Assembly (NCBI RefSeq): GCF_019392335.1
Contig: NZ_JAHXRQ010000006.1
Span: forward strand, 62,001-126,000
DNA from: Mameliella sp. CS4
Lineage (GTDB): Bacteria > Pseudomonadota > Alphaproteobacteria > Rhodobacterales > Rhodobacteraceae
Reading direction: 5' to 3'
DNA length: 64,000 bases
Program-made: the position numbers and the translations under genes
In this document: one piece after another, positions 15,777-24,101 of the stretch
Numbering within the stretch: position 1 is the stretch's first letter
How the letters are laid out: the number at the start of each line of letters is the position of its first letter
Notes under the pieces: model-generated
The model's database searches: none
What the model was told of the DNA's origin: nothing
Seen by the model: the letters and a program-made list of their open reading frames with translations, nothing else

Positions 15777-16862
15777 TCATTCCGCCGCCTCCTGCTGCGC
15801 GCTTTCCGCATCGCGGCGCAGGCGTCGGACCAGTTCCAGCTCGGACTGGAAATCGACGTAATGCGGCAGCTTGATATGTTCGAGAAAGCCCGTCGCCTGG
15901 ATATTGTCCGAGTGATAGAGGACAAATTCCTCGTCCTGCGCGGGCGCGCCCATGTCATCCTCGCCCAGTTCGCGCCAGCGCAGGGCCCGGTCGACCAGTG
16001 CCATTGAAATCGCCTTGCGTTCGGTCTGGCCGAAAACCAGACCGTACCCACGGGTAAACTGAGCCGGCTCGGACTTTGACCCGGTGAACTGGTTGACCGT
16101 CTCGCATTCGGTCACCTCGATCTCGCCGATCTCGATGGCAAAGCCCAGCTCTGGGATATCCATCTCGACCGCCACGGTGCCGATGCGCAGCTCGCCGACG
16201 AAGGCGTGGTTGCGGGCGTAGCCGCGCTGCGTGGAATAGGCCATGCCAAGGACAAAGCCCTCATCCCCTCGGGTCAGCGCCTGCAGCCTGAGGGCGCGGC
16301 TGCCGGGCAGCTCCATCGGCTCGCGCGTCAGGTCCGGCGGGGTCTCGTCCGACGCGTCCTCGGTCTGGATCAGCCCCTCGCGGTTCAGGAAACCGGTGAT
16401 ATGTGGCGTGGGTTCCTGGCGCGGCGTGGCCCGGGGGGCTTCGGGCACGTCGCCATCGGCGGCCAGTTTGAAATCCAGCAGGCGGTGCGTGTAGTCGAAG
16501 GTCGGCCCCAGCACCTGCCCGCCTGGCGCGTCCTTGAACGTGGCCGAGATACGGCGGATGCAGGCCATGTCTCCGGTGTCGATCGCCCGCGTCGCGCCAA
16601 AGCGCGGCAGAGTCGTGCGATAGGCCCGGATCAGGAATACCGCCTCGATCAGGTCGCCGCGCGCCTGCTTGATCGCCAGCGCGGCCAGGTCGGGGTCATA
16701 AAGAGAGCCTTCGGCCATGACGCGGTTGACCGCCAGTTTCATCTGTTCGCGGATCTGCTCGACAGTCAATTCCGGGATAGCGGTATCGCCCCGGCGTTCC
16801 TCGGCCAGCCAGCTGTGCGCGTTCTCGATGGCGCGCTCGCCCCCCTTGACGGCAACATACAT
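15777..16862 (-). CDS. phnI: C-P lyase core subunit PhnI
   Basis: Part of the PhnG2H2I2J2 core. PhnI has nucleosidase activity and, with PhnG, H and L, exchanges the adenine of ATP for the phosphonate. The 361-aa protein begins MYVAVKGGERAIENAHSWLAEERRGD and contains RATPRQEPTPHITGFLNREGL, FVLGMAYSTQRGYARNHAFVGELRIG and QTERKAISMALVDRAL, all typical of PhnI. It begins three bases after phnH ends, consistent with one transcript. Confidence 0.97.
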   Translation of the reverse strand: MYVAVKGGERAIENAHSWLAEERRGDTAIPELTVEQIREQMKLAVNRVMAEGSLYDPDLAALAIKQARGDLIEAVFLIRAYRTTLPRFGATRAIDTGDMACIRRISATFKDAPGGQVLGPTFDYTHRLLDFKLAADGDVPEAPRATPRQEPTPHITGFLNREGLIQTEDASDETPPDLTREPMELPGSRALRLQALTRGDEGFVLGMAYSTQRGYARNHAFVGELRIGTVAVEMDIPELGFAIEIGEIEVTECETVNQFTGSKSEPAQFTRGYGLVFGQTERKAISMALVDRALRWRELGEDDMGAPAQDEEFVLYHSDNIQATGFLEHIKLPHYVDFQSELELVRRLRRDAESAQQEAAE

Positions 16863-16865
16863 CGT

Positions 16866-17432
16866 TCAGCCCTCTACTTGCGTGCTGCGCGGCAGGGCTG
16901 CGAGACGGTTTGCGGCGCAGAAATAGGCATCCCATCCCAGCGGGAAGCGTGAAGCATTGGCCCGGAACGCCGCGACGTCCGGCAGGGACAGACGGGCCGT
17001 GTCGCGAATGCCGGGGCCGGTCAGGATCGCACCCTCTGCCCTCACCTCTGCTCGTTCGACGATCAGGGTCGCGGATCGGTCAGGATATTGCGCCGTGCCG
17101 ATACGGAACCGATCAAGCGGGTGAAGCGCCTCCCAGGTGCCCAGTGCAAAATCGCAGTCTTCGGCACTGACAAACGGCGCCCCAGTGTGAAAGGTGATCC
17201 AGCCGCGAACCTCGGCGCAGTCATGCCCGCCCGCAAGATGCACGCCCGTTTCCGGGTCACACAGCGTCAGGATCAGAACCCCGGTCGCCGTTGACAGCGG
17301 CGCAGGTGGCTCAGCCCCCGTGACCTCGTGGATCGTTCCGGGACGGGCCATCGCCTGCATGGCCGCGCGAAAGGCGCGGGCCGCATCAATCGGCGCATCG
17401 CCGAAACCGCCCTTGAGCACCGCAGCATCCAT
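16866..17432 (-). CDS. phnH: C-P lyase core subunit PhnH
   Basis: A non-catalytic or PLP-fold-like subunit of the C-P lyase core. The 188-aa protein starts MDAAVLKGGFGDAPIDAARAFRAAMQAMARPG and contains LCDPETGVHLAGG and GPGIRDTARLSL, which fit the family. The ATG at 17432 overlaps the phnG stop (TGATG), which decides the start over a TTG one codon earlier. Confidence 0.95.
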   Translation of the reverse strand: MDAAVLKGGFGDAPIDAARAFRAAMQAMARPGTIHEVTGAEPPAPLSTATGVLILTLCDPETGVHLAGGHDCAEVRGWITFHTGAPFVSAEDCDFALGTWEALHPLDRFRIGTAQYPDRSATLIVERAEVRAEGAILTGPGIRDTARLSLPDVAAFRANASRFPLGWDAYFCAANRLAALPRSTQVEG

Positions 17433-17872
17433 CAATCTTCTCCCCTGACCAGCGTGAAGAACTCCACCTTGGTGGCCGCCGCCCGGGCCGCGCGCGCCTC
17501 GGCCCGTTCGGTCATGTCCGCGCGCAGCGGGTCCAACACCTCGGCCCGGACCCGGTCCGCCGCATCGGTCTGCATGAGCGCATCGACCAGCGCGGCGCGT
17601 TCCGCATGTGCCTTGTCACGGCCCTGCACATAGGCATGCCCCACGGCCCCGCCGTCCAGTTGCAGCGAACAACGTGTCACCGTCATCTCTCCCATGTTGA
17701 AGGGAGCCCCCGTGCCGCCCATGCGCCCGCGCACCATCGCGGCGCCGATCTCGGGCGCGCGCAGCCAGGTGAAATCGGGCGTCTCCCGGGTATCCCAGAG
17801 CGCGGCCAGCGCCTTGGGCGGCGCATTGGCCAGCAGGCTCATCCAGTCTTTGCGGGCGGTCATCTCTGTCAT
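17432..17872 (-). CDS. phnG: C-P lyase core subunit PhnG
   Basis: First gene of the catabolic operon. The 146-aa protein contains the PhnG stretches RMGGTGAPFNMGEMTVTRCSLQL and GHAYVQGRDKAHAERAALVDALMQ. PhnG forms the dimer core with PhnI and takes part in joining the phosphonate to ribose. AAGGTG lies seven bases before the ATG. The intergenic region shared with phnF carries a candidate PhnF operator and a PhoB-box-like element. Confidence 0.95.
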   Translation of the reverse strand: MTEMTARKDWMSLLANAPPKALAALWDTRETPDFTWLRAPEIGAAMVRGRMGGTGAPFNMGEMTVTRCSLQLDGGAVGHAYVQGRDKAHAERAALVDALMQTDAADRVRAEVLDPLRADMTERAEARAARAAATKVEFFTLVRGED

Positions 17873-17889
17873 CTAGACACCTTGCGGAG

Positions 17890-17917
17890 TTGTCGAAGTA
17901 TTTATACAACTAGACAA
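17890..17917. promoter_or_regulatory. candidate PhnF operator with overlapping phnG -10
   Basis: TTGTC (17890-17894) and GACAA (17913-17917) flank GTATTTATAC (17898-17907), a GT...AC half-palindrome of the HutC/GntR type. TATAAA on the minus strand (17901-17906) could be the phnG -10, which would place the operator directly over the promoter. Confidence 0.45.
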
Positions 17918-17949
17918 ATATCTACCCTCAGCCCGCGAGTCGGGCAAGA

Positions 17950-17975
17950 GTGACAGCGTGAAAGTTTCGTGACAT
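17950..17975 (-). promoter_or_regulatory. candidate PhoB box between phnG and phnF
   Basis: On the minus strand ATGTCAC-GAAA-CTTTCAC (17958-17975) follows the 7-4-7 direct-repeat pattern of Pho boxes, and CTGTCAC (17950-17956) follows one base later. It overlaps the phnF start codon. A similar element lies upstream of phnC. Confidence 0.45.
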
Positions 17976-18681
17976 GCCCCGCCCCGCGCTCTGGACCGCC
18001 ATTTCCGACAGCCTGACCGGCGACATCGCCGCGGGGCGCTACGGCCCGGGGGACAAACTGCCGACAGAGGCGGACCTGTCCGCCCGGTTCGGGGTCAACC
18101 GCCACACGGTGCGCCGCGCGTTGCAGGCAATGGCAGACAACGGGCTGGTCCATGCGCGGCGCGGTGCCGGGGTCTTTGTGGCCGCGCGCCCGACCGACTA
18201 CCTGATTGGCCAGCGCGTGCGCTTTCACCGGAACCTGCGTGCCGCCGGGCGTGTCCCGGGCCGTGACCTGCTGATGTCCGAGACCCGATCCGCCGATACG
18301 GAAGAGGCGCGCGCCCTGCGCATTGATCCCGGCGACCCGGTGCTGGCCTACGAGACCATCGCAACGGCAGATGGGGAACCGATCGCCCTGGGCGAAGGCG
18401 TCTTTCCGGCCGCGCGGCTGCCCGGAATGCCGGAGGCGCTGCAGGCGCACAACTCTGTCACCGCGGCCCTGGCGGCCTGTGGCGTGGCCGACTACACCCG
18501 CGCCTCGACCCGGGTCACCGCCCACCTCGCCACCCCGACGCAGGCCCGGCGCCTGCGCCTGCCCGACGGTGCCCCCCTGCTACGAACCACCGGCGTGAAC
18601 GTCGACCTCTCTGGCCAGCCGATCGAATACGGCATTACCTGGTTCGCCGGCGACAGGGTGACGTTGACACTGGAACAATGA
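17974..18681 (+). CDS. phnF: GntR/HutC-family phosphonate regulator
   Basis: A 235-aa regulator divergent from phnG. An N-terminal winged helix (AISDSLTGDIAAGRYGPGDKLPTEADLSARFGVNRHTVRRALQAMADNGLVHARRGAGVFV, residues about 8-70) is followed by a UTRA ligand-binding domain of the HutC subfamily. Such PhnF proteins usually repress phn genes until a ligand or phosphate limitation relieves them. It is followed, 100 bases later on the same strand, by a second phnM-type gene. Confidence 0.92.
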   Translation: MPRPALWTAISDSLTGDIAAGRYGPGDKLPTEADLSARFGVNRHTVRRALQAMADNGLVHARRGAGVFVAARPTDYLIGQRVRFHRNLRAAGRVPGRDLLMSETRSADTEEARALRIDPGDPVLAYETIATADGEPIALGEGVFPAARLPGMPEALQAHNSVTAALAACGVADYTRASTRVTAHLATPTQARRLRLPDGAPLLRTTGVNVDLSGQPIEYGITWFAGDRVTLTLEQ

Positions 18682-18781
18682 CGGCGATCCCCTTTGTTTC
18701 ATGGAAAAAACAGCCATTTGTCACCCCGTTGATACATTGGACGCCTAGAACTTTCGGACAGTTCGAGTCCAGAGCGGTTCC

Positions 18782-19966
18782 ATGCCCATTGCCCCTTCTT
18801 CCCTGCGCCTGACCGGCGCCACTGTCCTGCGCGACGGCGTGATGCAGTCTCGGTCCGTCGCCATCGAGGACGGGCGCATCTCCAAGGGCCCCCTGCCAGA
18901 GGTCGACCTGAGCGGCTTCTACATCCTGCCCGGGATCATCGACCTGCACGGCGACGCCTTTGAACGCCACCTGGCGCCCCGCCCTTCCGCCCCCTTTCCG
19001 ATCCGCACCGCGCTGCGTGCCACGGATCGTGACGCGGCGGCCAACGGCATCACCACCGCCTGGATGGCCCACTGCTGGAGCTGGGAAGGCGGCGCGCGCG
19101 GCCCCGACCATGCCGAGACCTTTCTGCGCGCGCTGGATGACTATGCCAGTGAGGCCCTGACCGACCTGCGGGTGCAGATCCGCTGCGAGACCCATACCGT
19201 CGACACCGCGGACCGGTTGCTGGCCGCCATTCGTCGCCACCGCATCGGCTATGTCGTCTTCAACAACCACCTCGACGAGTCGATCCGGCTGGCCGAGATC
19301 GACCCGGCGCGGCTGGCGCTCTGGGCGCGGCAGGCCGGGCGGTCAATCGAGGATCACCTTGCCGTTGTCCATGCCGCCCGTGGACAGAAACGGGACGTGC
19401 CGCGCTATCTCTGCCGCCTGGCCGAGGCTTTTGACACTTTGGGCGTCAGCTATGGCAGCCACGACGACGACGACGGCGAAACGCGCGAGTATTTCTCGCA
19501 GATCGGGGCAAAGATCTGCGAGTTTCCGACCCGACGGGCCGCTGCCGCGCTGGCCCGGGCCGTGGGCGATCCGATCCTGATGGGCGCGCCCAACGTGGTG
19601 CGCGGCGGATCGCAAACCGGCAATATCGCGGCGCAGGACCTGGTGCAGGAACGGCTCTGCGATGCGCTGGTGTCCGACTATTATTATCCCGCGCTGATGC
19701 AGGCGGCCTTTCACCTGGTCGACGAAGAGGTGATGGACCTGCCGCAGGCCTGGGCAATGATCTCGACCCGGCCGGCAGAGATCCTGCGCCTGCCCGACCG
19801 GGGGGTGATCGACTATGGACGCCGCGCCGACCTGGCGGTGGTCAATGCAGAGACGCGCGCGGTCGAGGCGACAATTTGCGAAGGCCGGATCGCACACCTT
19901 GCCGGGGAGGCCGCGCACCGTTTCCTGAGCGCGGACAGCAGCCAAATCCGGCTGGCCGCGGAATGA
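18782..19966 (+). CDS. phnM: second PhnM-type amidohydrolase
   Basis: A 394-aa homolog of PhnM with LPGIIDLHGDAFERHLAPRP as the metal-binding HxD region, YGSHDDDDGETR in place of ASHDD, MGAPNVVRGGSQTGNIAAQDL, and a late RRADLAVVN. It is clearly of the phosphonate amidohydrolase family but more divergent from the enterobacterial type than the copy at 9.3 kb. It has lost the SLMDHTPGQRQF block, having VVHAARGQKRDVPRYL nearby. It may use a different ribosyl triphosphate or act under another control. It is downstream of phnF and probably co-transcribed with it. Confidence 0.9.
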   Translation: MPIAPSSLRLTGATVLRDGVMQSRSVAIEDGRISKGPLPEVDLSGFYILPGIIDLHGDAFERHLAPRPSAPFPIRTALRATDRDAAANGITTAWMAHCWSWEGGARGPDHAETFLRALDDYASEALTDLRVQIRCETHTVDTADRLLAAIRRHRIGYVVFNNHLDESIRLAEIDPARLALWARQAGRSIEDHLAVVHAARGQKRDVPRYLCRLAEAFDTLGVSYGSHDDDDGETREYFSQIGAKICEFPTRRAAAALARAVGDPILMGAPNVVRGGSQTGNIAAQDLVQERLCDALVSDYYYPALMQAAFHLVDEEVMDLPQAWAMISTRPAEILRLPDRGVIDYGRRADLAVVNAETRAVEATICEGRIAHLAGEAAHRFLSADSSQIRLAAE

Positions 19967-20069
19967 TCCTGCGTTAACCAGGGACGCAGAATCCGGCCCT
20001 TGGCGCGGAAACTCTGAGTTGCCCGACCGGCCCCTGCATTTTCGACAAATTTTCTGATAGTTTCATACC

Positions 20070-20213
20070 AGCGTCATTGCATGGCGCTAGTACAGCGCAT
20101 GTGAGTGAGACCAAGACCCGGACCGGTTTCGTTTGAGTGTTCCGGGGCACATAATGTGTGGGTTACGAGGAATTTCGAGTACCAATCGGGCGGCCAGAAG
20201 GCCGCCCATTTTG
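20070..20213 (+). ncRNA. candidate structured small RNA or 3' UTR downstream of the second phnM
   Basis: No coding frame fits this stretch. It contains a hairpin GCGCT-AGTAC-AGCGC (20084-20098), a longer CCCGGACC...TTCCGGGG stem, a small CACAT-A-ATGTG stem, and an intrinsic terminator at its end. A weak promoter (TCGACA at 20042, CATACC at 20064, 16 bases apart) could start it near 20076, giving about 138 nt. It may instead be the long 3' end of the phnF-phnM transcript. I recognise no known RNA family. Confidence 0.4.
20188..20213 (+). terminator. intrinsic terminator
   Basis: GGGCGGCC-AGAA-GGCCGCCC followed by ATTTTG on the plus strand. It ends the phnF-phnM transcript or the candidate small RNA. 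Confidence 0.8.
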
Positions 20214-20242
20214 TACTGAGCCACCCCTTGTCCCGCTCGGAC

Positions 20243-20860
20243 TCAGCCGCCGTATTTCTCCAGGAACTCGGGCACATCCATCTGCCGAAAATCCAGCAAC
20301 GCGGCACGCAGGGCGGCGTGATCCCAGTCCCACCACCCCAAAGCCTCGACCCGCGCGGCCAGGTCGCGGGGCAGTCGGTCACGCACGGGTTGGGCCGGGA
20401 CTCCGGCCACGATCGTATAAGAGGGCACATCGCGCGTGACGATGGCACCAGAGGCGATCACCGCACCATTGCCCACCCGCACCCCGGGTTTGACCTGCGC
20501 GTTGTGGCCGATCCAGGTGTCGTGCCCGATCATGGCCTTGCGGCTGGCACGCCGGGCGAACCAGTCGGCATCATCCTCTGCATCCTCCCAGTAGGCGGCG
20601 GAGCGATACATGAAATGATGCAGGCTGGCCCGGTCCAGCGGATGATCCGTGGCCCCGATGCGCACGAAACTGGCGATATTGGCGAATTTCCCGATCTCGG
20701 CGTTGGCGATGTCGCAGAAGCGGTCGCAATAGCTGTAGGCGCCAAAGCGGCTGTTGGCGATGCGGCTGCCCTGCCCGACCTCGGTGAAGGGGCCAAAGTC
20801 GCTGTCCGTGACCGCGCAGTCCGGATGGAAAACCGCCCCCTCGGCGGCAAGCCCAGTCAT
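20243..20860 (-). CDS. phosphonate-cluster hexapeptide-repeat transferase
   Basis: A 205-aa left-handed beta-helix acyltransferase with repeated hexapeptides (IANSRFGAYSYCDRFCDIANAEIGKFANIASFVRIG and IGHDTWIGHNAQVKPGVRVGNGAVIASGAIVTRDVPSY). The insertion TDHPLDRASLHHFMYRS and the tail with GWWDWD match the transferase repeatedly seen in phn loci and related to chloramphenicol/xenobiotic acetyltransferases. It is last in the phnCDE operon, three bases after the second phnE. The acceptor is unknown; acetylation of an amino-phosphonate is an inference from context. Confidence 0.9.
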   Translation of the reverse strand: MTGLAAEGAVFHPDCAVTDSDFGPFTEVGQGSRIANSRFGAYSYCDRFCDIANAEIGKFANIASFVRIGATDHPLDRASLHHFMYRSAAYWEDAEDDADWFARRASRKAMIGHDTWIGHNAQVKPGVRVGNGAVIASGAIVTRDVPSYTIVAGVPAQPVRDRLPRDLAARVEALGWWDWDHAALRAALLDFRQMDVPEFLEKYGG

Positions 20861-20863
20861 GGA

Positions 20864-22189
20864 TCAATGCCCGCCGCCCTTGATCAGGCGACGGCGCAGG
20901 AGGCCGGAAACCCAATCCATGAAGATCACCATCAGCACGATCAGCACGATGTAATAGCTGACCTCTTCCCAGTCCTTCTGGGTGATGATCGCCTGCGTCA
21001 GCAACAGCCCGATCCCGCCCCCGGTGATCGCGCCGATGATCGTGGCCGAGCGGGTGTTGGATTCGAGGAAATACAGCACCTGACTCAGCAGCACCGGGGT
21101 GATCTGGGGGATCACGCCAAAGCGGTAGCGCTGCAACGGCTTCGCCCCGGTCGAGGACACGCCTTCGATCTGTTTCTGGTCGACGTTTTCCAGCGCCTCG
21201 GAGAACAGCTTGCCCAGGGACCCGGTATCCGTCAGCAGGATCGCCAAGGCACCAGTCAGCGGGCCGGGCCCAAAGGCACGGCTGAGCAGGATGGTGAAGA
21301 TCAGCGCATCGACCCCGCGGACAAAGTCGAACACCCGGCGCACCAGCTGCCGCACCACGACGACCGGGGTAAAGTTCCGGGCCGCCAAAAAGGCCAGCGG
21401 CAAGGCGACCAGCGCCGCGCCCATCGTGCCCAGGAAGGCCATCAGGATCGTCTCGCCAATTGCCCAGGCCACCTTGCCGTGATGCCACAGCGGATTGGCC
21501 CAGAAATCCTGCCAGGCCCCTGCGATGTTGGAGCGGTCGGCGTCGATCTGCGGGCCAAAGAGCAGCGTCCAGACCGGCTGGCCGTGATAGGGGCTGTCAA
21601 GCGTGAACCAGAACAGCTCCCAGCCAAAGAAGTAGCGGAAGACCTCTGTCTTGGCCCGGGTCATGGTCAGCCGCCCGGGCTCTGTCCGGATGTCCAGCCG
21701 CGTCCGGGAATAACTGATCCACTCGGGCAGCTCGTCCTCGGGAATGTCGATGGTCACGGCGGGGCCCAGTTTCGCGGTGATGTCACCGAACTCCGGGTGA
21801 TGATAAACCGCCGTCCGGTCCGGCAGGAACAGGACGCTGTGCCCCCGGGGCAGGTCGATTGTCACGGTCTCGCCGTCGATGGCAACCCAGTCGGGGCTCT
21901 GCCCCTCGGGCCATGTGGCGGGCCGCTCACCCTCCTTGGCGATGGTCACGTCGCCGGTGCGGTTGTTGAGGGTGACATGGGTCTTGTAGCTGTAGGTATC
22001 GCGGATCAGCGTCATTGCGTTGTCGAGCCGCGCCCGCCCGGCCAGGCCCATCACGTCGAAGGCGACGAAGATATAGGCCAGGTACAGCAGGATCACCGCG
22101 GGCACCGCGAGCGCGACGAGGCGCTTGCGGCGGAACAGGGCCTGTGCCGCGTCCTGGCGATCTGTCATCGAAAGGCTGGCGTCGGTCAT
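20864..22189 (-). CDS. phnE: phosphonate ABC transporter permease, long form with large periplasmic insert
   Basis: A 441-aa permease. After the first membrane helix (about 25-45) comes about 190 residues without membrane helices, presumably periplasmic, containing beta-rich text such as VTLNNRTGDVTI and AVTIDIPEDELPEW. From about 238 on it is a normal PhnE-type permease core with the EAA-like loop FSEALENVDQKQIEGVSSTGAKPLQRYRFGVIPQ. It overlaps the shorter phnE by four bases. It probably pairs with that protein as a heterodimer. The insert is absent from the first phnE and its role is unknown. Confidence 0.92.
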   Translation of the reverse strand: MTDASLSMTDRQDAAQALFRRKRLVALAVPAVILLYLAYIFVAFDVMGLAGRARLDNAMTLIRDTYSYKTHVTLNNRTGDVTIAKEGERPATWPEGQSPDWVAIDGETVTIDLPRGHSVLFLPDRTAVYHHPEFGDITAKLGPAVTIDIPEDELPEWISYSRTRLDIRTEPGRLTMTRAKTEVFRYFFGWELFWFTLDSPYHGQPVWTLLFGPQIDADRSNIAGAWQDFWANPLWHHGKVAWAIGETILMAFLGTMGAALVALPLAFLAARNFTPVVVVRQLVRRVFDFVRGVDALIFTILLSRAFGPGPLTGALAILLTDTGSLGKLFSEALENVDQKQIEGVSSTGAKPLQRYRFGVIPQITPVLLSQVLYFLESNTRSATIIGAITGGGIGLLLTQAIITQKDWEEVSYYIVLIVLMVIFMDWVSGLLRRRLIKGGGH

Positions 22190-23055
22190 TGTTTCGCCCC
22201 TTCGCTTAGACGGTTGCGCAGGCTGGACGACAGTTGGTCGACCGCAACGATGGTGCCGAAGAGCAGCAGAAAAATCGCCGCCGCCTCGTCAAAGCGGCCC
22301 GGCCCCCAGGCCATCGAGTTGCGCAGCTCGTAGCCGATACCGCCCGCGCCGACGAAGCCCAGGATGGCCGAGGCGCGGATGTTGATCTCGAACCGCAGAA
22401 GGCCATAGCTGAGATAGTTGGGCGCCACCTGCGGCATGACCCCCAGCAGCATCTTCTGACTCCACGTGGCGCCGACAGAGGTCAGCCCGTCCACGGGTTT
22501 CAGATCGGCGTTCTCGTTCACCTCTGAATACAGCTTGCCCAGGGCGCCGGCGGTGTGCAGCGCGATGGCGATCATGGCCGGGATCGGGCCCCCGCCCAGC
22601 ATGTAGATCAGCACCAGCGCCACCACGATTTCCGGTAGCGCGCGGGTCACGTCCATGATCCGGCGGAACAGCGGGATCAGCACAGGCCAGCGCGCCATGC
22701 CCCGCGTGGACAAGAGCGACAGAACCAGCCCCAGCGCCGCGCCCAGCAGGGTCGCCACCGCCGCGATGTTCAATGTCTCGATCAGGTCGGGCAGGTATTT
22801 CCACAGCAGGCCCGCCATGTCGGCGCGCTTTTCCCAGGCCTCACCCACCACGTCGGCGGGAAAATCGAATATCCGGTGGATCCCGTCGAAAAAGCCCCCG
22901 GCGTTGCGGTCATTGGCGACACGAAAGCCGGAGACCAGCAGGACGACGAAGACCAGTATGGCAATCCCGCTGTACAGCCGTTTCTGGCGCACCATCGCCA
23001 TATAGCTGTCCTGCGTCGCGGCAAGAGGTGCGCCGCCCTGCGTCATGTCTGTCAT
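22186..23055 (-). CDS. phnE: phosphonate ABC transporter permease, short form
   Basis: A 289-aa inner-membrane permease with about six helices. The cytoplasmic coupling loop reads YSEVNENADLKPVDGLTSVGATWSQKMLLGVMPQ, followed by GFVGAGGIGYELRNSM, the usual PhnE pattern. I start at MTDMTQ (23055), because AAGGCAGGG lies just before it; five further in-frame residues lie upstream. The gene follows phnD by about 75 bases and overlaps the long phnE. Confidence 0.93.
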   Translation of the reverse strand: MTDMTQGGAPLAATQDSYMAMVRQKRLYSGIAILVFVVLLVSGFRVANDRNAGGFFDGIHRIFDFPADVVGEAWEKRADMAGLLWKYLPDLIETLNIAAVATLLGAALGLVLSLLSTRGMARWPVLIPLFRRIMDVTRALPEIVVALVLIYMLGGGPIPAMIAIALHTAGALGKLYSEVNENADLKPVDGLTSVGATWSQKMLLGVMPQVAPNYLSYGLLRFEINIRASAILGFVGAGGIGYELRNSMAWGPGRFDEAAAIFLLLFGTIVAVDQLSSSLRNRLSEGAKQ

Positions 23056-23129
23056 CTGCCCTGCCTTCATGTGTGAACCCCGCCCTGGAACGGGGCGGGG
23101 TCCGGTGCCTTTGTCGGATCAGAGGGCGA

Positions 23130-24035
23130 TCAGCCGTCGATCTTCTTCTTGCGGACCTCGATGATGGTCTCATAGGCCTCGTGGGTGATCGGGAAGAAAC
23201 CGGCGGTTTCACCGAAGGCCACGTTGTAGGCGCATTCCTGGTCTTTCTCGTAAAGACCCAGAACCAGGGCGGTGACCTTCTCCTTGACGTCGGCGGGCAG
23301 GGCCTCGCGGATGGTCACGGGGCCTTCGGGGATCGGCTTGGACTGCCAGATCTGGACCAGTTCGTTCATGTCGACCAGGCCGTTGTCCACGGCGCGGCGC
23401 AGCGCGCCCGAGTTGTAGCCGTCTTCCCAGTTGCCCAGGCCGTCGGCCCAGGTCACGCCGGCGTCGATGTCGCCGTTGTAGACCGCGACGATGGTCTGCT
23501 CGTGGCCACCGGTGAACTTGACCTCGCCGAAAAAGTCACCCGATTCCATCGTGACGCCGTACTGGGCGGGGATTTCCACGGAGGGGATCAGGTAACCCGA
23601 GGTCGAGTTCGGGTCGCCGAAGCCAAAGACCTTGCCTGCGAGGTCCTCGACCTTGGTGATGCCGCTGTCCTTGCGGGCAAAACCGATCGAGTGATAGCTG
23701 TACGACCCGTCCAGGTTGGTCTTGACGGCGATGGGTTCACCGGCCGACGGGTCCTGCAGGTGCAGGGCCGCGTAGGACGAGGCGCCGAACCACGCCAGGT
23801 CCAGGGTGCCGCCCAGGAAGCCCTGGATCACGCCGTTGTAGTCCGCCGGAGTGAACAGCTTGACCTCGACGTTCAGCTCTTCGGCGATGTAGTCGGCGAA
23901 GCACTGGTAGTTGTTCAGACGGCTCTGGACGTTGTCGCCGCCCAGGATGCCGATGCGGAACTCGGTGATATCCTCTGCCATTGCCGGTGCGGCCAGGGCG
24001 GTGGTTGCTGCAAGAGCTGCAAGGAGCTTTTTCAT
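23130..24035 (-). CDS. phnD: phosphonate-binding periplasmic protein
   Basis: Substrate-binding component of the importer. The 301-aa protein starts MKKLLAALAATTALAAPAMAED, a clear signal peptide cleaved after AMA. The mature part has FRIGILGGDNVQSRLNNYQCFADYIAEEL, TPADYNGVIQGFLGGTLDLAWFGASSYA and GFGDPNSTSGYLIPS, diagnostic of PhnD. GAGGAAG lies before the chosen ATG. It lies between phnC and the two phnE genes. Confidence 0.96.
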   Translation of the reverse strand: MKKLLAALAATTALAAPAMAEDITEFRIGILGGDNVQSRLNNYQCFADYIAEELNVEVKLFTPADYNGVIQGFLGGTLDLAWFGASSYAALHLQDPSAGEPIAVKTNLDGSYSYHSIGFARKDSGITKVEDLAGKVFGFGDPNSTSGYLIPSVEIPAQYGVTMESGDFFGEVKFTGGHEQTIVAVYNGDIDAGVTWADGLGNWEDGYNSGALRRAVDNGLVDMNELVQIWQSKPIPEGPVTIREALPADVKEKVTALVLGLYEKDQECAYNVAFGETAGFFPITHEAYETIIEVRKKKIDG

Positions 24036-24101
24036 CGTCTTCCTCTCTCGTTGAATGGCCCCTGCCAACCATTGACCGGGGGGGTGAAACCCTGTGAGCG
24101 T

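Noticed and set aside
15463..15780. 105-aa minus-strand frame in the phnI-phnJ gap
   Set aside because: No ribosome-binding site, no motif and biased composition; the plus-strand 63-aa frame is the better gene.
18718..18735. TTGTCAC-CCCG-TTGATAC before the second phnM as a third PhoB box
   Set aside because: The second half matches poorly and the centre is not A-rich, so I leave it out of the feature list.
18720..18781. GTTCGAGTCC near 18764 looks like a tRNA T-loop
   Set aside because: No 7-bp acceptor stem, anticodon arm or CCA-adjacent pairing can be found around it; it is the leader of the second phnM.
20105..22333. Long plus-strand open frame opposite the hexapeptide and phnE genes
   Set aside because: No motif, unusual composition, and it begins inside the candidate small RNA and crosses its terminator.
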